NCBI GenBank assembly: GCA_011947345.1
Contig: JAAVTG010000554.1
Location: forward strand, 868,001 to 932,000
Direction: 5' to 3'
Length of the DNA stretch: 64,000 bases
Source of the DNA: Phytophthora quininea
Lineage: Eukaryota; Oomycota; Peronosporomycetes; Peronosporales; Peronosporaceae
Below, piece by piece: positions 33,372 to 43,519 of the stretch. Below the pieces are notes generated by a model. That model ran no database searches and was not told the DNA's origin. It saw only the letters and a list, made by a program, of their open reading frames with translations. The position numbers were made by a program, and so were the translations under genes. Each line of letters opens with the position of its first letter. Position 1 is the stretch's first letter.

Positions 33372-35564
33372 ATGCCACAGCCGCAGGCTCGCGGCAACAG
33401 CGCAATGGCCAAGTTCGACCCCAGCATGTCCAGAGCCTGGCAGCTCGACAACCGATGCGGCATGTGCGGCCACGGCTTCGGCTACCTCAACCCCAGACAC
33501 CACTGCAGGAGCTGCGGCATGTCGGTCTGCGGCAAGCACTCTAGAAACAAAGTGGTGATCCCGTCGTCGCTGTCCAAAGTGCCGCAGCGAGTATGTGATC
33601 ACTGCTACCCTACCTGCATGAGAGGAGGGGTGGCCAAAGGAGCAGGAGCAGCGAGATCAGATGCAAGAGCAGCGTCGGCACAAGCTCGGCCACGAAGAGA
33701 TGCGTCGCCTCGATCGAGGAGAAGACACACACTGGAGCCGAGACCGTCTCGTGAACGCGATCGAACACGCAGTCCAAGAGGGGTTCTAGGATGAGGCAGA
33801 TGGACTCGCCCAGGAGAGATAACAGGACGTGGAATGGCGACGACGACTGCGACGAAAGGAGGCGCATTGCGAAGCGTCCCGTGCAGTCAGCGAGAGAGCG
33901 ACCCAGGGAATCAGGAGGACGAGACCAGTCCAGGGAGTCGAGGCCCGTGTCATCGCGTGAGCGTCGTATCATGTCCCCTCACGCTTCGCCCGCTCAAAAG
34001 AGCGCCGACGCCTTGCCAATGATGACCCTCTTCGCCAGCGGAAGCAAGACAGGATGCGTAGTCCTGCACCCAGTCTTGGCAAAGAGGAAGCAGCAAGCCG
34101 TCCGAGCCGTCGACATGCCGCACCGAGGCCTCATCGACGACGCTGAGTCATCTGTACGCCGACCTCAATGCTGAAAAACACAGGGAGAAGACATCGGTGA
34201 AGAAGGCGCATCACAGACCTCGTAAGGAAAAGGAGGAAGAAGAACGTCGCGACTCGTCCTTCTCGATTTTTAGCCTGACGTCCGGTCCTGGAGATGTCGA
34301 TCCGTTTGACGGTCCCAGTGCAGCTCAAGCACAGAAAGTCAAGGAGAGGAAGAAGAAAGAGGAACCAGCTCCGCGTCGACCACAAAAATCCCGTGCGGTC
34401 AACGGCACACGACCATCTCTGGAGAAGAAGAAGGAGCTCGATTTTGGCGCTTCCTCTAGCAGCGTGACGAGCTTCGAAGTATCGGCGATCACGCAAAAGT
34501 ATCTGAAGGCGCCGCCCAAGATGGAGCCAATGCAGACGGATCTCAAACCGATGGAAGAAGATGAAGAAGAGTCAACCCGTTCTGCTAAACCCCTCACGAG
34601 TGCGAGGCATCGCAGTCCGGTCCCACCGCCGAAAGCTCGCAAGCATGACAACAAGATTCGCGGCGCATATCCTAGCTCTCGTGCATTGCCACCGTTTCGC
34701 CAACGACGCGATCCTCATAAGAACGATGACCTCCATGAATTCAGATCAAGCAGCGAACTTGGCAATTCCCTTAAAAGCTATGGTGATAGGAAACCCTCTC
34801 AAAATAGTGGAGATAAGTCATCGCGGACGTCTTCTATCTCGGACGACGAGGAGCTGAAAAGGGACCAAGGCTCACTAAGGAGCGGCAAATGCTTCAGTGA
34901 TGACGAGTGCTTCAGCGATCCCGACGACGAGACACTTGCCAATTTGATCTCCGCCTCCAATCGAGCAAGCCGGGAGCTGACAGTCAAGGCTCGCGCTAAA
35001 AGAGCTGACATCGCAGGGATCGGTCCAGCTTTCAAGGAACCGACAAAACCGACGTACCAACTGACCAAGAGAGATCGAGACGTCATGCAGCAAATGTCAG
35101 AACTTGAAGTGCAGGTGTTGAAGCAACAAAAGGAGCTCCCGGTCTTGCTGGAGAAATATCGGCAGGCGACCCAGCGTGCGGAGAAGGCAAAGCTGGAGCT
35201 GCGCGAGTCGAGGGCCCGCGTGCTGCGATACGAAAAAGCGCACGCTGTGGTTTCGCGTGCCATTCGCACCGGACGACTGTACATGCAGCAAAAGGAGTAC
35301 ATGGCCGCTATCCTGGAACTGATGCGCGCCACGAGCATTGAGAAGTCGAATGCGACGCTGTGGTACATGTTGGCGGAGTGCCGCCTGAAGATCAGCCAGC
35401 CCGCCGCTGCCGAGGATGCATGCATGACGAGTCTCAACCTACAGCCGACCGCCGCCGGCGTGGCGCTGCTGGGCCGCATCCTCTACGAGCGCGGACGGCA
35501 CGACGAGGCCATTGAATGTTATTTATCAGCTTTGGGGCGTAGTGAAGACGTGGACGATGAGTAG
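33372..35564 (+). CDS. FYVE zinc finger plus TPR protein, frame-disrupted middle
   Basis: The N-terminus is a FYVE finger (WQLDNRCGMCGHGFGYLNPR, RHHCRSCGMSVCGKHS, RVCDHCYPTC), eight Cys/His ligands with the R-HHC-R-CG core, so binding to PtdIns3P on endosomes is expected. The C-terminal part from about 34160 is one open frame: a Ser/Lys-rich linker, a coiled coil (MQQMSELEVQVLKQQKELPV) and three TPR-like repeats (RAIRTGRLYMQQKEYMAAIL, ATLWYMLAECRLKI, LLGRILYERGRHDEAIECYL). Between 33600 and 34160 the best-looking frame changes at about 33615, 33785 and 34140, so the middle is uncertain; sequence errors or an unseen intron could explain it. FYVE-TPR pairings are frequent in oomycetes. Function beyond endosomal adaptor is unknown. 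Confidence 0.72.
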
Positions 35565-35961
35565 AACGACGTAGTGTAGTAGTGTGCCAGTGCAACCCCT
35601 CCCCCACAATAACCCCAAGAACAAGAGCTGTTAACGGTACGAGCATGATGCTTGACACTCGTCCAAGAGGTGGCGTCTACAGATCGCCTCGATAATAATT
35701 GACGCAAACGCGCGTGGTGACGCCAAGCACTGCTTTTGCGCGCCTGAAAATTGCTCCAAAACCGCCTCTGGATGGGCTTCAACGACAGCATCCAGCGCAC
35801 ATGACCGTCTCTCTCAATTCGTATGCGATGGCGCTAAAGGCAACGCCATCAATGTCGCTCCTTGCGGCAAGTTGCCTTTCACTTCAACTTGAGAAAATCA
35901 GTTTCATAAAATTCATTTCCAACAAAGAAAATCATTTTCAATTTGAAAACCGCGGGAAGTG
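35565..35961. other. Intergenic, FYVE-TPR to monopolin-like gene
   Basis: 397 bp, AT-rich near 35880-35950, containing the presumed promoter of the downstream gene. Nothing else is recognised. Confidence 0.4.
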
Positions 35962-37179
35962 ATGAAGGCGATGGGCAAGGCTGACGGCGCCGCGCCCAAG
36001 AAGCGTGGGCGGCCGCGCAAGACCGAGGCAGCGGCCCCGACCAAGAAGCGGCAGCGCAAGCGCAAGACCTCGTGGGACTACGAGGACAACGACGGGGACG
36101 GAGATTTCCTGAACGACAGCGGCGGCGAGGACTCGGAGCCGCCCGTGGCCAAGCAGCCGCCCAAAAGCGCCCGGGACGGCCCCGCAAGGACCCCAAGGCC
36201 GAGGGGAAGACGACGGCAGCTGTTAAACGGAAGCGCACTGTCAAGAAGACGGCGGACAGTGACGCGGACGACGAGAACGAGGACCGAGAGACACTGGAGG
36301 ACAAGCACCGCAGTCGCAGGGCCCAGTATGAGACGGACAGCGAGCGGCTGCTGCAGGAGGTGCGTGCTGGCGCTGGCCGAGAAGAAGATGCAGGAGAAGC
36401 TCATCGAGAAGCTCAAGAAAGACGTCACGACGCTGTCCAAGCAGGCCGAGGAGGAGCGGAAGCGACGGAAGAAGGAGGTGGACAGACTCGTGGCCGAGAG
36501 AATGCGCGAGTACGACGAGAAACAGCGCGACAGAGATGACGGGGACGTGGAGAAGAAGGCGCTGAAGATGCAGGTCAAGGATCTGGAGGCGCAATTCGCG
36601 TCCTTCAAGAGGAGCACCGGACCGGACGACGTCGTCACGGTCAACAGCGCTGCTGCATCGGCGTCGATGGGTACGTGGTTGTACATTGAAAAGTTGTGTT
36701 GTTGGTTGTCTTAATTGAGTTTGTTGGGTCCTCTGCAGCGATGAAGAACAGCGAGGCCATTATCCAGCTCGCCCTGGCGAACAAGTTGCTGGAGATGTAT
36801 CGCCTGGTGACGAGCACAGACATTCAGTTGATCGAATCCGAAGCGGACGACCAGGACGACAATATTACTGACATTTCCTGCACGGCCACCGACTCGGCAA
36901 CTGGGAACCAACTCAAGTTTGATCTGGCTGTTCCTGCCAACGTTTCGAGCGAGATTGACTATCTCCCCAGTGAAAACCCGCCGCCGAATCTCAAAGTGCC
37001 GAAATATTTTCAAGTGAGGATTTTATAACTTCCATGGGGGTATAACGCATCTAACCCGTGATGTGATTGCTGTACAACAGGAGGATTTGAGCTTCAATAG
37101 ATCCGAGATGACCAAGTTCATTCGGTCCATCCTGGACGTAGTGATTAGACAGAAGAAGGCTGGGGAGCTGGGGAAGTAA
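35962..37179 (+). CDS. Monopolin-like (Csm1/Pcs1) protein with AT-hooks
   Basis: Three exons: 35962..36670, 36739..37013, 37081..37179, about 360 aa. The N-terminus has two AT-hook-like motifs (KKRGRPRK and, after frame repair, RPGRPRK) and acidic patches. A long coiled coil follows (LALAEKKMQEKLIEKLKKDV, RMREYDEKQRDRDD). The C-terminal 110 residues (NKLLEMYRLVTSTDIQLIE, FDLAVPANVSSEIDYLP, VPKYFQ, MTKFIRSILDVVI) fit the globular fold of Csm1/Pcs1, which crosslinks kinetochores in yeasts. The same fold class occurs in Spc24/25, so that is the alternative. Frame breaks: an A run at 36163-36166 and one around 36360. Confidence 0.6.
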
Positions 37180-37287
37180 GGGCTGGTGAAGTATGCTCCG
37201 TCATCGAGACGTCCCCGGAGATTAATGCATCAGATATGCGTATTATTTGCGGTTGATTGGATGCATCTACTACTATGTGGTATCGCT

Positions 37288-38277
37288 CTACTCCTCCATC
37301 GATTCCACCTTGGCCTGAGATGGCGCCTTGCTCAACGCTTGGGATGTTGCCGTGTCAGTCGTCGTTCTCTCCGTTGCAGCAGCCACAGCAGCGTCTTTGA
37401 CAGCTTGTGGGATCGCGCGGAACTGCTTGTATTCGTCCTTGGACAGCAACGACTCCTGAATCTCAGCAACCTCCACCTTCTTGGGCTGAATAATCACGAG
37501 GTATCCGTCGGACTGGTGTTTTTGCTTCAGCAGTTCCGGTTCCGTCTGCAAACGCTCGTTGACTTCGATCAGAGCGCCGCGGATGCAGCTGTGGAGTGTG
37601 AACTCCTTGCCGTTCTTGCACTTGATGACACACAGCACCGTGTTGGGCAGCATGAAGCGTCCTCCTTTCTTTTTTGCCCGTGACTCGACTCTCCAACACA
37701 TTCTGTGTAAACTCGACGCTCTCGACCTCTTCCTGCATGACTGGATGGGACACTGCAACCCCACGACACACAGTCGGTTCGAGTGCATGTGCACGTATTG
37801 GTCCTCCATCGTTTTGCCTTTCGTGTCGCACGAGAACATCTCGGTGTAGTAGCGCTCGATCATCGTTCCTCTGCGCTTGGAGGTCACTGCGCCAGCAACT
37901 GCCGTCTGGAACTGCTCCTCTGCTCGATGGATGGCCTGCTCCCGGATGAGTCTCCGCTGCGCTGCCACTGAGTGGGGCCCTGCATCCTGGATCTCCTCTC
38001 TGCATCACGTTGGCGATTGATTAGTACACTACTGCTGGAGAGCTTTGCGCCATTGCACGCACCGGCCGTGGGCGTATTTGCAGTTGGGAAATGGGCAGCC
38101 TCCAGGCTTGTCAAAGTGCTTGCACAGGGCGCTCTTGCGCATGCGCTCGCGACGCTCCACGCGGCGCTTCTTGGGAGCTGGCGAGGATGGCGTGGAGGTT
38201 GTTGGTGCAGACGTATCTGTGATCGTCGTCGCTGGCACAGGAGGCGCAGGAGCAGCAGCCACCGGCATTGTTGCCAT
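37288..38277 (-). CDS. CCCH zinc finger fused to ABITRAM-like domain
   Basis: Two exons, complement(37288..37999, 38063..38277), about 308 aa. Exon 1 is Ala/Pro/Thr-rich and ends in a CCCH finger, CKHFDKPGGCPFPNCKYAHG, typical of RNA-binding C3H1 proteins. Exon 2 continues with a helical linker, then a domain matching ABITRAM (FAM206/Simiate): IERYYTEMFSCDTKGKTMED, HMHSNRLCVVG, FTLHSCIRGALIEVNERL, SDGYLVIIQPK. The domain has a biotinyl-lipoyl-like beta fold in the family; its role is poorly known. The exons join in phase through a 63-nt intron, so this is one protein, not two genes. Two homopolymer breaks (37759-37762 and 37670-37675) offset each other. Confidence 0.75.
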
Positions 38278-38406
38278 ACTGATGAAAAAAATGTTTTTGT
38301 CTCGACCAACCAAAAAACTTCAAATCGTTGTCTAGCAGAGGTGTGAGGATTGAGCTAGTAGATGGTTTAAAATGGCGTCGGTGGGGCGGGCTTTGATACA
38401 GACGCA

Positions 38407-39296
38407 CTACGGAATTTCTCGGTACGGCGACACGTCGCGGTAGCAGGTGTCGAACACTTTTTCGATGCATTCGTCCACTTTGCCCTCGCACGCGCCGTTC
38501 TGCTCGATGGACAGCTTCGCTCTCCGTCGTGTGCACATCTGCGTACAGCACGACAAGCGATGGATCAATAAACGCTCGTACTGGGACCCACACGGACACA
38601 TATTTTAATACCTGGTGCTGCTTGCTCACGTTGAAGTTCTTGCGGAAAAACTCGTACTTCCAGTTGCAGTCTCCGCTGAGCGCCGCCGCACGAATCTGCA
38701 ACGAGACACCAACACAACGAACCGTCAGTATGAACCGAGCACAGGTCTGCCAGCCCATTCGCCTGGCAGCCCCAGCCACCGACCTCACTGCAGGCGTGAT
38801 GCTCGCAGTTGTTCCAGTCGATCTTGTTGCGGCAGTGGTCGAACGCGTGGATCAGCTCGTGGGCCATGGTGCGGTCCATCCACTCCTGGTCCGGGATGTG
38901 GTTCTGGCACAGCACGACCTGCAGCAACAGCACCAGCAACAGTCAACCATCGTCTCCTCCCTCCTCTTCCTTTGTAGGGCACCGTCACCCACCCCAGGCT
39001 TGCCATTGTCATCCAGGTGGAAGCCACCGTTGATCTGTCCGTCGCAGTCTACGCTGGAGAAGAATCCGCTCTCCAAGGCGCAGCCCATCTTCTCCATCAT
39101 GTCCACCAGGAACGAAACGCGCGGACCTGCTCGGATAAAACGTGTCAATTTCGGTCGAACGAGCGCCATCCTGCTCAGCGATGGATGTACATTTGGTCAG
39201 CGCCTTCTCGCGCATGTCCTCGCACTTCTGGTGGCGCTCCGCCTCTTCGTCCTTGGGCGCGGCCGCGCCGGCGAAGCTCTTCTTGAGCGCCTCCAT
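38407..39296 (-). CDS. ATP23: ATP23 mitochondrial intermembrane-space metallopeptidase
   Basis: Five exons, complement(38407..38538, 38612..38695, 38784..38918, 38993..39126, 39191..39296), 196 aa, near the usual 200-270. The M76 zinc-binding site HELIHAFDHC is intact, with DWNNCEHHACSEIRAAALSG and conserved cysteines (KCEDM, SSVDCDGQINGGF, CYRDVSPY). In yeast Atp23 processes the Atp6 precursor and helps F1Fo assembly; the cysteines form disulfides in the intermembrane space. All junctions are GT-AG and in phase, and no frame break is seen. Confidence 0.95.
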
Positions 39297-39555
39297 TTGA
39301 CTGGATTAACGATTGCCGTCCCCGTGGAAATCGATATTGACTTTCGAGAACCAACGGGGGCTCAAATGAACAAGAGGCAACCAAAGGTGATCAAAAGGAT
39401 GCGTGAATACGATTGCAATGGCCGATCGGGTAAAGTTCGGCGCTACATACTCGTCTAACGGAGGGCTGCGCAGCAGGACGCAAGTCGACGCTACCAAATG
39501 GGACTCGGTCCGTGCTGCAAAAAGCAGTCGGAAAATCGACGCGCTGCCCATTTCT

Positions 39556-40162
39556 CTATTCCAGTTCCACGACGGCACCGACCGCCTTGAGCTTTTCGAT
39601 AAGTTCGTCGGCCTCCTCCTTCTTCACGTCCTTCTTTAATGTACTGGGGGCGCCCTCAACGAGCTCCTTGGCCTCCTTCAGACCCAGTCCGGTAATGGCG
39701 CGCACCTCCTTGATAACCTTAATCTTGCTCTTGGCGTCGAAGCTGGCCAGTTTGACGTCGAACGCGGTCTTCTCCTCCTTTGCCTCCTCGGCAGCGGGAG
39801 CGGCACCTCCAGCAGCGCCGCCGCCGCCAAAGCCGACCTGGAAAGCGGACTCGGCGATACCGAACTTGGTCTGCACAAATGAAAACAAGAGTTAGCCACT
39901 TAACTCAAGTAATGCCTAGATAACAGTCTGCGCAATGCCGACGTACCTGGATGGCGTGCGAGAGCTCGGCAATCTCCACCATGTTGAGGTCGAGGATCTG
40001 GTCCAGCACAGTCTGCACCTTGGGGCTCAGCGCCAGCTCCTCCGCCGCGGTCTTGGGGGCCTCCTCGGTCGAGAAGAAGGCGACCTGGCTCAGGCGAGAG
40101 CTGCTGACGACCGACCGGCGCGCCGCGCTGTGCAGCGCCGCTCGAGACACACGCGAGAGCAT
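39556..40162 (-). CDS. MRPL12: Mitochondrial ribosomal protein L7/L12
   Basis: Two exons, complement(39556..39870, 39947..40162), 176 aa. The Arg/Ser-rich start ([20 protein letters not shown]) is a mitochondrial presequence. The N-terminal dimerisation helix ([20 protein letters not shown]) is followed by a Gly/Ala hinge and the factor-binding domain ([35 protein letters not shown]). L7/L12 forms the stalk of the large subunit that recruits translation GTPases. An in-frame ATG 13 codons upstream (MWPQTP) exists but would bury the presequence. It is divergent from OST1 with 333 bp between. Confidence 0.95.
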
Positions 40163-40495
40163 TCTTGACGGGGACAGAGAGACGGGCGTTTGCGGCCACA
40201 AGCAGCTTTGGGCTTGGGCGTCGTCTCCGCGGCCACGAACCAGTCACGACCGCTAAAACGTAACTTGGACTTGATCCCCGGCTAAATTCATGTAGCCGTT
40301 CTTCCTTTTCACGCTAGATCAGGTATCCAAACGAGAGAGCGTGTGTCGTAAAACTGTCTTTGAAGACATACAAATTGGAGTCTGAATCGCGACGGGATTG
40401 GCCGAAAAGATAAATCGCGACGGAATTTCGACCAACCGGCCGATTGAGCCACGTGGAGCTTGGGGGATACGCGCAGATCCCAGACTTCCGTCGCG
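40163..40495. other. Divergent promoter region, MRPL12 / OST1
   Basis: 333 bp between two divergent housekeeping genes. No further feature recognised. Confidence 0.45.
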
Positions 40496-41899
40496 ATGGC
40501 CACGACCCGATGCCTGCGCGCGCTGCTGCTGGCGGCCGCGGGCCTTGTCGCCGCCAACGCCGAGATCGTCAACGAGCTGGCCAAGCGTACCTTCGACCTG
40601 ACGCACCACGTGGTGCGCGAGCACACCGAGTTCCAGTTCAAGGATGACGCGGCCGACGTCGCTGAGTACTCGGTGGCGGTGCCCAAGGCGATGGACCAGC
40701 ACCTGGCCTACGTGTCCGCCAAGTGCGGCAAGAGCGCATGCGACATCGTCCCCACTTCGGATGCGCAGGGCCCTGAAGGCGTGGTGCTGTACAGCGTCAA
40801 GCTCAACGAGGCGGTGCCCAAGGGCGAGACCGGCTCCGTCAAGGTCACGGCCTACTTCACGCGCGTGCTGACGCCCTACCCGGCCGAGATCACCCAGAAG
40901 GAGGACCAGCTCGTGCTGTTCGACGCCATCCACCTCGTGACCTCGCCCTACGCCACCAAGACGCAGACCACCAAGCTCAAACTGCCCTCGGGCAACGTCG
41001 AGAGCATCCGCGCCGCCGAACCCGTGAACCGCAAGGGATCGGTCGTCACGCTCGGACCGTACACGGACATTGAAGCGTTCGCTGCTGGTGTTGACGCCGC
41101 CCCACTCTCTGTGCACTACAAGAACCACGCGCCGTTCATGACGGTGACCAAGCTTACTCGTGAGATTGAAGTGTCCATGTGGGGCAGAGTCTCCTTCGAG
41201 GAAGTGTACGACCTGGAGCATACAGGCGCGAAGCTCAAGGGAGGATTCTCGCGTTTCGACTACATGCAGCTACACCAGCGCAGCGCCTCATTCCACGAGA
41301 TGCACGCGCACCTGCCCAAGGACTCAGTCAACGTGTACTACCGCGACCAGATCGGCAACATCTCGACATCGCGCCTTCGCCCCGCTGGCCGCACGGGCTC
41401 GCACATGGACTTGGAGTTCAAGCCGCGCTTCCCAATCTTCGGCGGCTGGAAGAGTCAGTGGTACCTCGGCTACTCGGTGCCGACCCATTCGGTGCTGACC
41501 CACGTGGGCAGCCAGTTCAAGCTCGAAGTTGACTTTTCCACCTCTGTGCAGGGAGCCTCGGTGGACGACCTGACTGTGAAGGTGATTCTGCCCGAGGGCG
41601 CCACCAACGTGCAGGTGAAGGTGCCTTTCAGCCTGGACGGCACGAGCGAGACGACCCGCCAGACGTACCTGGACACCGCCGCGATCGGCCGACCTGTGGT
41701 GATTCTGGACAAGAAGAACGTGGTGGCTGCCCATAACGTGCCATTCGAGGTTACGTTCGACTTCCCGCAGCGATTCATGCTGCACGAGCCCCTACTGCTT
41801 GTGTCGGCCTTCCTGGCCTTTTTCATTCTGTGCATGGTGCTCTTCCGCCTGGACTTCAGCATCGCAAAGAAGCCTGCACAGAAGAAGAAGACGGAGTAA
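40496..41899 (+). CDS. OST1: Ribophorin I (OST1), oligosaccharyltransferase subunit
   Basis: Intronless, 467 aa. Signal peptide LRALLLAAAGLVAANAEIVN, large lumenal region (FTRVLTPYPAEITQKEDQLV, FMTVTKLTREIEVSMWGRVS, GGFSRFDYMQ, RFPIFGGWKSQWYLGY) and one C-terminal transmembrane helix (LLLVSAFLAFFILCMVLF) before a Lys-rich cytosolic tail ending KKKTE. The lysines near the terminus may act as an ER retrieval signal. The subunit acts in N-glycosylation in the ER, next to the translocon. Upstream ATG codons are out of frame; 40496 puts the signal peptide at the N-terminus. No frame break. Confidence 0.95.
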   Translation: MATTRCLRALLLAAAGLVAANAEIVNELAKRTFDLTHHVVREHTEFQFKDDAADVAEYSVAVPKAMDQHLAYVSAKCGKSACDIVPTSDAQGPEGVVLYSVKLNEAVPKGETGSVKVTAYFTRVLTPYPAEITQKEDQLVLFDAIHLVTSPYATKTQTTKLKLPSGNVESIRAAEPVNRKGSVVTLGPYTDIEAFAAGVDAAPLSVHYKNHAPFMTVTKLTREIEVSMWGRVSFEEVYDLEHTGAKLKGGFSRFDYMQLHQRSASFHEMHAHLPKDSVNVYYRDQIGNISTSRLRPAGRTGSHMDLEFKPRFPIFGGWKSQWYLGYSVPTHSVLTHVGSQFKLEVDFSTSVQGASVDDLTVKVILPEGATNVQVKVPFSLDGTSETTRQTYLDTAAIGRPVVILDKKNVVAAHNVPFEVTFDFPQRFMLHEPLLLVSAFLAFFILCMVLFRLDFSIAKKPAQKKKTE

Positions 41900-42177
41900 G
41901 TTGGTGTGGGTGGGAACTTTTAGATGCTTAGTCGAGTAACGTGTGCTAAACAGCGAAAGCGTCTTTGACTTGCATGCTGGTGTTCGTTGGTCATATTCAC
42001 AGCAACAAAAGAAGAGGAAAAATGTGTTGTAGCAGTGAGTGCAGTAATCTTTCATTGCGTTTTGCTAATGGCGTCCCCAGGTCAAACAGGTCTGTCAACA
42101 GCTAGAAGCTCCAGCCAGCAAACCCCACAAGTGGCACTTGCTGACTAGCAGAGCGGCGCAAAAGCCTCGGAAGAGAC

Positions 42178-43345
42178 TTAAGCACGGTTCTGGCGAGCGA
42201 GAGGGCCCATCCACTTGGCCTTCTCGTCGGCGGTCTGGAAGCGACCGTGACCGAACTTGGACGAGGTATCGATAAACTTGAGGTTGATCTGCTCCAGGGC
42301 CGAGCGCTTCGTGTGCACCAGCAGCGACTTGCGGAGGGTAAGCACGCGCTTCTTGGTGCCAACGATGGCGCCCTTAATCATGAGCCAGTCCTCGTTCACC
42401 ACACCGTAGTGAGGAAGCCACCCAGAGGGGTGATGTCCTTCTCCGTCAGGTCCTGCTCCGTCATGCACGACTTCTTGTCACCAGCGGCACCAATGCGGTA
42501 GATCTTCTTGTTGATCTCCGTACGGTGGTGGTAACCGTGCTGACCGGCGCGCGGCACCGTGAAGCGAACGCGCGACGGGTGCCAGGCACCGATACAGGCG
42601 ACCTTGCGCAGACCACGGTGGGTCTTACGCGGCAGGCGGGTGACGCCCCAACGGGTGATGACGCCCTCGATACCGTGACCCTTGGTGACACCGCAGATGT
42701 CGATCATCTCGTCCTTCGCGAACACGGCCGTGACGGGCACCTGCTTCTCGAAGAGCGACTTGGCGAAGTCCACCTTGTCGGCCACCGAGCCGCCGTTGAC
42801 CTGCACCTCGAGGAGGTGGGCCTTCTTCTGGCGCAGGTTGACCTTGCGGATCTGCGTGTGGGCGATGACGCGCACGACCTGGCAGTATTTCTTGATGCGG
42901 TTGAGCTCGTTCTCGATCTCAGCCGGAGCCGTCTGGTACTTCTTAGCGTACTTGGTGAAGGCTTTGCGCTTCGACTTGTACCAGTTCTTGTAGAAGCGAC
43001 GCTTGACCTCCTCGCTCAAGTGCTCGGCGAACACCGTCGTGAGCGTGCGCAGGCCGCGCGGGGTCTCCAGGTAGCCGACCACACCGATGACGACCATGGG
43101 GGCGTCTCCACGATGGACACGGGCTCCACGATCTCCTTCTTGTGCACCTTGGAGCCGGGGCGGTCTACCTCACGCACGATGTGCGTCATGCCGGCCTTGT
43201 AGCCCATGAAGGCCGTGAGGTGCGGCGCCTTGGACGCGTCATCGCGCGGGAACTTGCGAACGCGGCCGCGGTGGTGCTTAGTGCGCTTCTTGGGCAGGAA
43301 ACCCAGGTGGCCGTGACGCGGGGCCTCGAACTTACGGTGACCCAT
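42178..43345 (-). CDS. RPL3: Cytosolic ribosomal protein L3 (uL3), two frameshifts
   Basis: uL3, about 389 aa after frame repair, near the family's usual 385-405. Motifs are [87 protein letters not shown] and [14 protein letters not shown]. The protein helps shape the peptidyl transferase centre. The frame breaks at 43098-43102 and at about 42413; each is one missing G (C on the coding strand). An essential single-copy type gene with two breaks points to sequence errors. No intron. It shares a 174-bp divergent promoter with the PCIF1-like gene. Confidence 0.95.
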
Positions 43346-43519
43346 GGTTGAAAGATGCGAGAGCTACTGCAAAACTCAAAGTGGCGGCCAGTCTGCCCCA
43401 TGCGCCTTGGCGATCAAGCACAGCCAGTCAGTCCGAAATCGGACTTAAGAGGGAGACGGCACTAAAGCCGGGTAAAAACTCTACCAATAGCAACATTGCA
43501 GAGCTTTATTGCGGAGACG

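Noticed and set aside
38029..38313. Separate small CCCH gene starting at an upstream ATG (38313)
   Set aside because: The frame stops only by reading into the intron; splicing at 38063/37999 joins it in phase to the ABITRAM domain.
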